A stretch of DNA of 64,000 nucleotides from Schizochytrium sp. TIO01 (Eukaryota > Sar > Bigyra > Thraustochytrida > Thraustochytriidae). The number at the start of each line of letters is the position of its first letter. The stretch's first letter is position 1. The notes beneath the pieces are model-generated. The model did no database searches, was not told where the DNA came from, and saw only the letters and a program-made list of their open reading frames with translations. This document shows positions 29,500-37,808 of this stretch, piece after piece. The DNA lies in NCBI GenBank assembly GCA_004764695.1, contig SMSO01000005.1, positions 99,501 to 163,500 of the forward strand, read 5' to 3'. Position numbers and translations under genes: made by a program.

Positions 29500-30507
29500 A
29501 TGCCACTCTCGCTCGGTAGGCCCGTGAAACTCCGCATGCGTGACCGCATAATCATCTACAGGGAGAAAATCTTTCACTCAGGAGGCAGCAATGAACCCGA
29601 AGAGTTTCTGGAGGCGTACGCTAAGCTGCAGCGGCTGCGCAAGCAGCTTCGAGTTGTGCTCAAAGGAGTGAAAATGTGGCTTAATAGCAGCAAATCATTG
29701 GCAAAGTCCGCAAGATTCCTGGCACAAGCTGTAGAAACAGAACGCGAGACTTTTTTTCAGCTCACCGCAGACCTTGACCAGGAGCTTGAAAACCAGACTA
29801 CACTCGATGCCATTGCCAAAAAAATTATTATGCTAGATGAGTTGGCAAAAGATCGAAAGACCCTGGTTGGACTACGCCACCTTCGCAACTACTACGAGCG
29901 CAGAGCAAATGTAGTTTCAGGAAAGGATATGGATGAAGAAACAAAAATTGAATATCGTGAAAAAGCAAACACCGCCAAGATCCGCTATGATGAACACTAT
30001 GCCCAGCTTCTTGTTGCATTACATTTTGTTGTTGATGAAGCAGACCAGAACGGTCATTGCAGTTTAATTTCACCTGAGCTTAGCGCCTTCAAGTTATCCC
30101 AATTTCAATTCTTTTTGAATGCACAAAAGATAATTCAAGGCTCGCAGATGGAGGACGCGAGTGATCTTAACGATGAGTGGAACAAATTTGCAGGGGGGCT
30201 TACCAACCAACGTCAGAGAGCAAGATCCCATGCTAGGCGACAAAATAATGTTATGAACACAAGCACGCGAGGGGGAAATAAAGGCTCCATTACAACAAGC
30301 CGCAGTCAAATTGCGATTCAGACAGATCTTGAAGAAGATCATGATGATGATCATGACGCCGATAGCAAGGATACAAAAACAAAGGAGCGGACAACCTCCA
30401 ACGCTGATTCAGATTCAGACGATGACGAAACACCAAGCTCGAGTGAAGGTGTTCCCACGCCAGAAGAGCTTGGGCACATGTCCCCAACTCATATTCACGC
30501 TTTGTAA
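29500..30507 (+). CDS. BAR-domain protein with acidic/Ser-rich C-terminal tail
   Basis: A 335-residue protein. Residues from about 10 to 230 are a long helical BAR-type module: Lys/Arg-rich amphipathic helices (LRKQLRVVLKGVKMWLNSSK), a central helix (RYDEHYAQLLVALHFVVDEA) and the typical end SPELSAFKLSQFQFFLNAQK. BAR dimers sense or make membrane curvature in endocytosis and trafficking. Residues about 235-335 are disordered, first Arg/Asn/Gly-rich, then strongly acidic (EEDHDDDHDADSKD, DSDSDDDETPSSSEG), with no SH3 domain. The ATG at 29500 sits just before the first basic helix, but coding may start upstream (see 29302-29454). Confidence 0.75.
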   Translation: MPLSLGRPVKLRMRDRIIIYREKIFHSGGSNEPEEFLEAYAKLQRLRKQLRVVLKGVKMWLNSSKSLAKSARFLAQAVETERETFFQLTADLDQELENQTTLDAIAKKIIMLDELAKDRKTLVGLRHLRNYYERRANVVSGKDMDEETKIEYREKANTAKIRYDEHYAQLLVALHFVVDEADQNGHCSLISPELSAFKLSQFQFFLNAQKIIQGSQMEDASDLNDEWNKFAGGLTNQRQRARSHARRQNNVMNTSTRGGNKGSITTSRSQIAIQTDLEEDHDDDHDADSKDTKTKERTTSNADSDSDDDETPSSSEGVPTPEELGHMSPTHIHAL

Positions 30508-31510
30508 AATCTTATTCTCTCTTTAAGAGAGCTTGGGCTTCCTGTGGTTTTTCCAGCAACAAGAAATTAAATTTTCGGATGCAGTGAGGCCTGCGAATTT
30601 ACGATCTTGGCTTGATTGCCAAAGAAGGTTGGACTTTGGTCATTTATGGAATGAACCACGATTTCTAAGAAATTTTGTGTATTCCATCGCATTTCCCATA
30701 TCCAACTGCTAGATTTTTCTCCTTATTTTGTTTCATACATTGATCCTGATTCTTTCATACGGATTCACGTCTCCGGTCAGGTTTGCAGCATGATCTGAGA
30801 CCGACTCGGTGAACAGATTTGATAATTCCTTTTTAGTGCTTTACAGTTAAATTTCTTTTTGTCTGCGAGATGGTGCGTCAGTAATTTATTTCCCATTCTT
30901 GTGCTTTTGCTTATTGTTGAAACATGGCAAACAGTCTTGTTTTGAACTGTAACCGATCAAACCCCGGATACCTGAAGCTGTAACCTATCAACGTCCATTG
31001 CAACGGGATCAAGTTTAAAATGGCAATTCACATACGATAAGGGTCACAGATCTAAATTGACGCAAATTCATGGCAAAAATAAAAATAAATACTACTTACT
31101 TCGCACCTTGCTAAATGTCAGAGTAAGAACGTTCGTATGTTTTAAGTTCAAGATATATTTTCCGAAAAAGAAATCATGAGGCTAATAAACCTGGTCACAG
31201 GCGAGGTACGGCATATTCAGTTTGACCCACAGCGCGCTAACATGAAACTGAATGAACTGCGTTCATTAAATCGTTCTGGCGTCATATGCCGTGATCTTAA
31301 GAAGATTATCCATTGTGTAATACACCCTCTTTCAATAACGATATGCTATGGCATTCTATCTCAATATCAAGCCCAGGTTATCGTAATCGTTATCACTGCC
31401 TAAGGTATCTTCTTTCTAGACAAATAAAAAGTGCAGCGAGTGAACGAGAAGCTCAGAATGTAGCCGAGGAACGCGTATTTTTACTTTCCTGGATGCGCTG
31501 CAAAGCGACC
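30508..31510. other. Convergent intergenic region
   Basis: About 1 kb of AT-rich DNA between the BAR gene and the convergent AAA+ gene. A 75-codon frame at 31176-31403 (plus) has an ATG but no motif. No other element recognised. Confidence 0.55.
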
Positions 31511-33700
31511 TCAAGATGGGCCTCGTGTTACAACCAATGATGTTCCGTGTTCCGGATGCATAGCTTCTCGCATCGCAGCAAGCACCGCTTCTGTATTAGC
31601 TGCCCTTACATCAGCACATGAGCAACCCTCCAGACGCTCGGCAACCTCATCTAAATCAACATCATCACTCCAAGGGGTTCGCATCGTTGCAAGTATAGCT
31701 CGTCGATCCTCAAACCGAGGCATATGGACGAGAACAGAGGTTCCCAAACGTCCAGGGCGCAGAAGGGCAGCATCCAGAGCGTCTTCTCGTGAGCAGGCAC
31801 CTACCACCAGCAACCCCTGTCGCGTGTCAATCCCATCTAGCTCATTTAAGAAAGTGGCTAGTACACGGTTGCTAGACGCACTAGTCTGCTGCTCACCACC
31901 TGACCCCAGGTCTCTACGTGTGGCAATACTATCAAGCTCGTCAAAGAATAAGATACAGGGTGCAGCATGGCGTGCGCGGGAAAACAGGTCACGGATAAGC
32001 CGTTCGCTTTCACCAACATATTTAGAAACCAAATCAGAGGATTTGATGCTAAGAAAATTACAAGCAGATGCTTGGCCCATTTTGTGTGCCAGAAATGTCT
32101 TTCCACAGCCTGACGGTCCATAAAGCAGAATCCCAGTCGGCGGTTGTGCACCAAGCCGCTGCGTGGCCTCTGGATGTAACCACTGCCATTGAATAAGCTG
32201 CGTGAGGCGCTCACGCACCTCAACGTAGCCAGCCATATCAGGCATCGCGGCCGCTGCCCTCTGTGCCTCCTGCACATCGCCAGCACTCACAAGAGCACGT
32301 GGTTTTGTGGCTGCAGCCCGCGCCACGATAGCTTGTTGTGACTCATTAGTGGGCTCCCAAGAATTACACAAGCGTGCAAGATCTCCAGCCACAAATCCTG
32401 CAGTTGTCTTTGCAATAACCTCCGCAACACTGGTATCTTTACCCTGATCGTAGAGCATTCCATGAACAAGTTTTGTGCGCTCTTCCAAGGAAGGTACGGT
32501 TAGTTGCATTCGCAAAGGAAATGCTGATGCATTAGTTCTTGAGACCAGACGCGCTGGCAACTCATTTACACGAGTATCAGCACATGTCGCGAGAACGAAA
32601 ACTGAGCTCAGGAGTGATTCACTAGAACCAGCATGCCTATTGAAATTTGTATTAAGATCAGAGTCGTTTTCAGGTCCTGTCAAAAGCCCGCAAATCCAAT
32701 CCGTAACTCTAGAGCGCTCCTGGCGTGCATCTTCATCTCGAAGTGAAACAAGCGCATCAAGGTCATCAATCAGCAACACGTGGACCTTGGCACCACGCGG
32801 GCCAACTCTGGGTGGCAGCGACGATCTTCCTGCTTCAAGAAGAAGGCTAGCACAATCCACAAGCGTAACCTCGACGTCATTACTTTCAGCATTCGAGTCT
32901 TCGCTCGCCTCCAGACGATACTGTAGAGCCTCTAGGCATAGGCTCTTACCAGAACCAAGCGGTCCGCACAACAGGGCTCCTGCAGGCGCTAAAGGGTGGC
33001 CTTTAACCTTTAACTTTACAAGGCTAGTAATCTCAGCGACTACTCGAGACATCTCCTCGCCATGCAAGATAGTCTCCATTTCACCACGCTGAGATTTCAT
33101 AGAGACCCTTGAGCTAGGTCCTAGAAATCCACTCGGGCATGTCTCCATTGCGCGGATCTTCACTACAACGCCAAGTACCTGACAAGCATACACCGCTCCC
33201 GGAACAATTAGCAAACCTCTAAGTCTCCTTCGAACTGCTGCTGCCAAATTAACATTTTCCAAACCTGTATGAGTTATCAAATCTTCTGCTAGCACAAACT
33301 TTGCTTCGCCAATTTCCGCCTCCGTCTTGCTAGACCTCCACTCCAGATGTACCCGTTGCGAGCTCGTGTTCAAGCTCCAGTCTACGCCCGAATTCAGGTT
33401 GGCAGCGTTATGACTAGCGATTTCAAGGCCTCGGAGAGCGTCTGCAAGTGTTGCATCAAGGACTACAGAGCCTTCTGGGACGTTCTCGTCAACTGCAAGT
33501 CTACAGGCTGTACAAACCTTACCAGCGACGGCAATGGTTGCTGCACCCAGGCCGTCAAAGTCACCCAAGTCATCTGCATCATCTCCAAGCCCTTTTCCTC
33601 CGTTGACAAGTCTCCGTAAAGCGTCAGGATGCACACGTGCTACGTGCACAAGTCTAGGTCCAGTGCCGTGAGGCCTCCACCGCTCTACCTCGGCCTCCAT
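31511..33700 (-). CDS. Type II (two-ring) AAA+ ATPase, AFG2/CDC48-like
   Basis: A 729-residue protein: N-domain (1 to about 205, ending in a CDC48-type double-psi-like segment), D1 (about 208-450) and D2 (about 485-715). D2 is complete: RLGAQPPTGILLYGPSGCGKT (Walker A 528-535), pore loop SKYVGESE, Walker B ILFFDELDS (583-591) and ALLRPGR with arginine fingers. The HPEATQRLG...PP.G.LLYGP.GC.KT pattern is that of AFG2/SPATA5-family unfoldases, which act on pre-60S ribosomes. D1 has Walker A CGPLGSGKS (245-253) but Walker B is LLIDDLDA (Asp for the catalytic Glu) and no arginine-finger motif is evident; PEX1 D1 also has an IDD/LDD-type Walker B. Length fits AFG2B/SPATA5L1 (about 750) better than PEX1. 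The ATG at 33700 has good context (gcaATGg). Confidence 0.8.
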   Translation of the reverse strand: MEAEVERWRPHGTGPRLVHVARVHPDALRRLVNGGKGLGDDADDLGDFDGLGAATIAVAGKVCTACRLAVDENVPEGSVVLDATLADALRGLEIASHNAANLNSGVDWSLNTSSQRVHLEWRSSKTEAEIGEAKFVLAEDLITHTGLENVNLAAAVRRRLRGLLIVPGAVYACQVLGVVVKIRAMETCPSGFLGPSSRVSMKSQRGEMETILHGEEMSRVVAEITSLVKLKVKGHPLAPAGALLCGPLGSGKSLCLEALQYRLEASEDSNAESNDVEVTLVDCASLLLEAGRSSLPPRVGPRGAKVHVLLIDDLDALVSLRDEDARQERSRVTDWICGLLTGPENDSDLNTNFNRHAGSSESLLSSVFVLATCADTRVNELPARLVSRTNASAFPLRMQLTVPSLEERTKLVHGMLYDQGKDTSVAEVIAKTTAGFVAGDLARLCNSWEPTNESQQAIVARAAATKPRALVSAGDVQEAQRAAAAMPDMAGYVEVRERLTQLIQWQWLHPEATQRLGAQPPTGILLYGPSGCGKTFLAHKMGQASACNFLSIKSSDLVSKYVGESERLIRDLFSRARHAAPCILFFDELDSIATRRDLGSGGEQQTSASSNRVLATFLNELDGIDTRQGLLVVGACSREDALDAALLRPGRLGTSVLVHMPRFEDRRAILATMRTPWSDDVDLDEVAERLEGCSCADVRAANTEAVLAAMREAMHPEHGTSLVVTRGPS

Positions 33701-34185
33701 TGCCGCCAGGTCAGGTTCTTTAGCTCTGCCGAGCGAGTTATCAAGCGAGATCGATCGTCAACCCATCGATCCTCGCAGAAGAAAGACCACCATTCATTGA
33801 GCGTGTCGTACTATAGAACAAACCAATCCGCACAGTTCAACAAACTGAGACCTATAATATAGCAAACCGCCTATAACCTAGTTTCTTAAGAAACCCCACG
33901 TATTAGACCAAACCCTGCAATGCCTGCAAAGCTTAGGGAAGTAAACAAAATGTCTTGCAGTTTGACATATACTATAGGCTATATTTTATAAAGAAGGTTA
34001 TGGGTTATAGTTCATAGTATGTCAGGACAGAAAGTGAAATTTCATGCAGCACCAGAGAAACGTGATGATGTTCTGAAAGAAAAGTAATGCAGAGACTGCA
34101 AAGCACAGCAAATCGAGTTGGTAATCTTGCGAATCGGAGGCTCGCAGAGAGGTCGCTTAGAGCTTACTACAGAGCATAAATCAAG
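33701..34185. other. Divergent promoter region between AAA+ and LYR genes
   Basis: About 485 bases separating two divergent starts. It contains the palindrome-like motif ccgcctataacctag at 33867-33881 and a second TATAGGCTATA/GGTTATAG cluster at about 33971-34012. The motif recurs near 38 kb and 49.9 kb (see findings). No gene. Confidence 0.5.
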
Positions 34186-34569
34186 ATGCAGGCGTCTGCT
34201 GTGGCTTTGCGTGGGTACCGTCGTCTTCTGCGGGCACGGAAGCAGCTCTTCCGCGGGGATGACTTTGCGCTGATGGAGAGTAAAGGAGCTCTGCGTGGCG
34301 CTTTCGAGGTCAACCGGTTCGAGCAGGACCCGGCGAAGATCAAGGAAATGCTCAAGGGAATCGATGAAGCTGAGGACATGATGTTGCACGGCCTTGTGCA
34401 GGCTCGTCTCAACGAGCGTGGCAATTTCGAGGTCCGCGACATCAAGCCTGTGGACCTCGGCCAAGGCGAGTTCGAGCCCATCGATGCCGATGCTCTCGAC
34501 AACCACGAAAAGGGTAACGCTGCTGCCAACATCATCACAAGTGCTCCCAAGGATGGAAAGAAGAACTAA
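34186..34569 (+). CDS. LYRM7: LYRM7/MZM1-like mitochondrial complex III assembly factor (LYR family)
   Basis: A 127-residue protein. The first 85 residues match the Complex1-LYR fold of LYRM7/MZM1: ALRGYRRLLRARKQLFRGDD (LYR-type tripeptide varied to GYR), then FEVNRFEQDPAKIKEMLKGI and LLHGLVQARLNERGNFEV-like ending. MZM1/LYRM7 is a matrix chaperone that stabilises the Rieske iron-sulfur protein before insertion into complex III. The C-terminal 40 residues are acidic and family-atypical. The N-terminus (MQASAVALRGYRRLLRARKQ) is itself basic and amphipathic and may serve as the import signal. ATG at 34186, context caagATGc. Single exon; divergent from the AAA+ gene. Confidence 0.75.
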   Translation: MQASAVALRGYRRLLRARKQLFRGDDFALMESKGALRGAFEVNRFEQDPAKIKEMLKGIDEAEDMMLHGLVQARLNERGNFEVRDIKPVDLGQGEFEPIDADALDNHEKGNAAANIITSAPKDGKKN

Positions 34570-35595
34570 AAAAACTACTAAAAACGAAAAGCAGAACAGA
34601 TGAACCGTAGCGGGCGATGGCGGGAAAGACAATAGACTTTTTTTTGGTGAAGAAGATGCCTCTTTCTGCGGAATGCCTTTTTGTTTTCCTGCAGCTAAGC
34701 CTTCTGCATCTTTCCTTTCACAATGTTTATTTACTATGAAACTCGTCTTTGCTGCTAAATGGTTTGGGCATGATGATGAGAATCTGAGCTCTTTTGAAGA
34801 CTCAATCTCACTCACCATTTTTGGGGGGAGGGGGCAGGATTGACGATTGAAGTTTCATGCGTGCATGTATACATACATCCGGGGGTTTCAAGGACGGTTG
34901 GCTGACGATGATAGAAAAAGTAACGATTAAAATCCCATCGTGATCTTAGCTATCAATTCATTCAACAGGAGGCATACTGCATGGACGCGTGTGGCTTGAG
35001 GACAATGCAAAATGAACGATCAGCTCCTGTTCCAAAAGACATAGCATGAAAAGCTTCCTTCGGACGAACGAGCGCGATCCTGCTCTACTTGGCGAGCTAA
35101 TTTCGTGAGAATATGAGAACATATGATCACAAAGATACGATTAATAATAGCTAAAATGCTAAGAATACGAGTCATGTTTTCGACATCTCTCCTCCCATTC
35201 AATAATGGATAGGTAGGCATGTACTTTTTTTGTTTTCAGTTTTGGCATGTTTTTTTCCTTGCTTGTCTATTCAAAGAAATTTTTCTAAAATGAGAGATAC
35301 TTCATTTTGAACCATCATTATCGTCCTAACTTATGAATTCAGCCTAACTTTGCACCAAAAATTCTAGATCAATCTCACAAACTTGAAATCGCTCGAACTC
35401 CAGAAAGAAGCAGAACTTCCCTGGGCATTGGTGAAAGCTGCGTCTTAGGAAAACGAAGATGAAAGGAATTTATTGTGAAAAAGCTATATATCTTTTTTTG
35501 TATTTTCTATTCTCTCATACGTAGCAAGGGTAAAACGGGGTTTTATTATAGGTTGTTTTTGTTTGAGCAGGTGGGGGAGGAAGGGATAAGTCCAA
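34570..35595. other. Convergent intergenic region
   Basis: About 1 kb containing the 3' flanks of the LYR and PAN3 genes, AT-rich, with no supported gene, RNA or repeat. Confidence 0.55.
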
Positions 35596-37332
35596 TCAGT
35601 ACATTTGGTGATGTTGCTGGGGATGGCCATACGGGTTTCCGCTCGCAGCGTTCGCATAGAGGTTAGTGCCTACAGCAGCCTGATGCGCGTAGGAGAGATG
35701 GCCAGGATGCATCATTGGTGGTCTGCCAGGGACGCCCCCAGGGCCAGGCACAAAACCACCCTGAGGAGGCGCTGGCTTCGGAGGCCCGCCGGCCATCTTA
35801 AGCTGGAAGAACTGCGAGGAGCGGTGGCCATCGTGTAACTCCATAAAGGCCTCGTCGATGCACTTGCGCACATCCGCATAAGTTACCATTAGGATTGAGC
35901 GTCCATCTCTGCTGTTAAGGAGGATTTTTTCTGGCGATGCCACGTCAAGTTTCTGCAGACATGTCACAATGTGGCCAATATCGAGCCAAGGTTTCCCTTC
36001 GTCCGTGGTCTGATGAAAAACATAGTCTCGGAAGAGCTTGATAATGTAGCGGTCACCCGTCTCGGCCCAGGAAGCGGACTCTGATTTACCGTACTCAGGG
36101 CGCTCAGTGACAAGGTTAATTTTAATGAGCAAGCGGTTCAGACGGCTAGTCTCAAGCTGTTTGCACAAGTGGTCCTCCAAAGCATCCGCGTGGCTATACA
36201 GTTCGTCCATCTCCGTAAGCAATCCTCGTGAGCAAAGGCCCAGCATATCATACACGGTACACGTCTTGTGAAAGGGGAGCGCCACCATTGTGGTAAACTC
36301 CTTCGAGTACCGTGAGGCCACGAACTCAATGGCATCCTGCCAATTATCCTTGACCTGAGTGGACATGCATGCCAGCACCAGCATAAGTTGTGCCATGGCT
36401 TGCACGTCTTCAAATAGATGTTTCTCCTCTGGGTCCGAGAATGGTCCCTCCACAACATGCATTAGGCCAGCACACGCAATCCGAACGCGGTTGCGACCCG
36501 TGAGCAAGACTGTGTTGGGCGAAAGTCCTCCCCGAAAGCTGACCTTTTGTTCGTGCGCTGCCCGCAGCGCGCACAACAGTTGCACAGCGATAGACCACAG
36601 GATATTCTCTGGAAGAGCATTTGCCATGTTGCGCATGTCTACGTAACCCTGAAGGGTTTGAGCTCCTGGCCAATAATCGTGGACCAGAAACACGGCTCGC
36701 TGATGCACAAATGCTTGTCGCAGCGGCACAATATTGGCGTGCCTCACGCGCTTCCAGAGACCAATTGACATTTCGCAACACTGCTCGAGCGCCTGGACAT
36801 TTCGCATATTGTCAATTCTTCGCAATGCATAAACATGGCCGTCGCGCCGGTTCACGACCTTAAAGACGCTTGTAGGATAACCGCATGACCCGGCAGTTCC
36901 GCGAGTTTTGCCAGGATCGTCAAGAGGATTCACAAGATTGAACCACTTCGGAACCTCTTTGTTTCGCACGTCCGAGAGGGGAAGTCGTTTCATCGTCAGC
37001 TTAAGGCTGTGTGCGAAATACGATCTCAGCTCCGGGCTCATTTGCGTCGATGCAAATGTACGTCTCGGTGGAAGTGGTTCACAAGCCTTGCACTGCAGCC
37101 TTTCTGCTTCGATCATGTACTGGCTGCGTTCACGCTCGAGCTCAAGCTCCTGCTGGTTTTGAAGATTTTGATGTTGGTAATACATTTGCGAATCAGGCTC
37201 TGAATTTGCACCCGTAGACAACGACCGCGGCACAAATGAAGGTGAAGTAGACTGAGGAACGAATGCGGCAGATGTAGAGCGCGGCACAAATGATGCCGCA
37301 GAGGACTTGAGCGTGCCCGGGAGGTCCTCCAT
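35596..37332 (-). CDS. PAN3: PAN3, regulatory subunit of the PAN2-PAN3 deadenylase
   Basis: A 578-residue PAN3 homologue. PAN3 is a pseudokinase dimer that recruits PAN2 to poly(A)-binding protein and shortens mRNA tails in the cytoplasm. Visible parts: an N-terminal Ser/Thr/Pro segment with three FVP repeats (SFVPRSTSAAFVPQSTSPSF), PAM2-like; the pseudokinase (about 150-420) with YALRRIDNMRN, WKRVRHANIVPLRQAF and LLTGRNRVRIACAG (no catalytic DFG); a coiled coil; and the C-terminal knob with WAETGDRYIIKLFRDYVFHQ and GHIVTCLQKLDVASPEKILL, highly diagnostic. A Gly/Pro/His-rich tail (about 525-578) follows the knob. I see no N-terminal CCCH zinc finger, which many PAN3 proteins have. ATG at 37332. 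Confidence 0.92.
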   Translation of the reverse strand: MEDLPGTLKSSAASFVPRSTSAAFVPQSTSPSFVPRSLSTGANSEPDSQMYYQHQNLQNQQELELERERSQYMIEAERLQCKACEPLPPRRTFASTQMSPELRSYFAHSLKLTMKRLPLSDVRNKEVPKWFNLVNPLDDPGKTRGTAGSCGYPTSVFKVVNRRDGHVYALRRIDNMRNVQALEQCCEMSIGLWKRVRHANIVPLRQAFVHQRAVFLVHDYWPGAQTLQGYVDMRNMANALPENILWSIAVQLLCALRAAHEQKVSFRGGLSPNTVLLTGRNRVRIACAGLMHVVEGPFSDPEEKHLFEDVQAMAQLMLVLACMSTQVKDNWQDAIEFVASRYSKEFTTMVALPFHKTCTVYDMLGLCSRGLLTEMDELYSHADALEDHLCKQLETSRLNRLLIKINLVTERPEYGKSESASWAETGDRYIIKLFRDYVFHQTTDEGKPWLDIGHIVTCLQKLDVASPEKILLNSRDGRSILMVTYADVRKCIDEAFMELHDGHRSSQFFQLKMAGGPPKPAPPQGGFVPGPGGVPGRPPMMHPGHLSYAHQAAVGTNLYANAASGNPYGHPQQHHQMY

Positions 37333-37349
37333 CCTGCAATCTTTTGCTT

Positions 37350-37808
37350 TTATTGGTAAAATATAATTAGTGTCAACGCGCCCAAATCGCTCGGAAAATC
37401 CCTTCTACGAGCGTGCTCACCGCGCTTCTCTCCCACTCGCTTGAGAGGCGCTGGGAGGTTCGTCGGCACACGACCTGGTTGATGGCTAGGCAGTTGCCTG
37501 TGGCAGCGAGTGCCGGCTGGAGGTAGATGGGAGGATGCGGGAAGATGGCAATGATGGAGCCTCGCGATTTTTCCCTTGGGCTCGCGGCGCCGGATGCGCG
37601 GATATCGCGGGAAGAGTGGCCGGGAGGGCGCCCGGGACGCTCCAGACGCCTCGCAGGCGCTCCCTAGCGAGTCTTTACCGCTGCCGAGCCGCGCAGTCGC
37701 AGCACGCGCAGCCTCCGTCCTCTCGCGAAGCGGCTTTGATCGCAGAGCATTCTTCTCTTTCTTCTCTTTCAAAAGTCTTTCTTCATTCTTCATCCCGCCT
37801 CGAATCAT
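37350..37808 (-). other. 152-codon upstream ORF in the PAN3 5' flank
   Basis: A frame from an ATG at 37808 to a stop at 37350, ending 17 bases before the PAN3 ATG and out of frame with it. The encoded peptide is Arg/Pro/Ala-rich with no motif, and the DNA is unusually GC-rich. If the PAN3 transcript begins above 37808, this would be a long uORF that should strongly reduce PAN3 translation. It may simply be GC-rich leader or promoter DNA. Confidence 0.35.

Noticed and set aside
34042-34818. 258-codon minus-strand open frame across the LYRM7 gene
   Set aside because: It is antisense to a recognised gene, lacks a motif and is mostly low-complexity Ser/Leu/Val translation.
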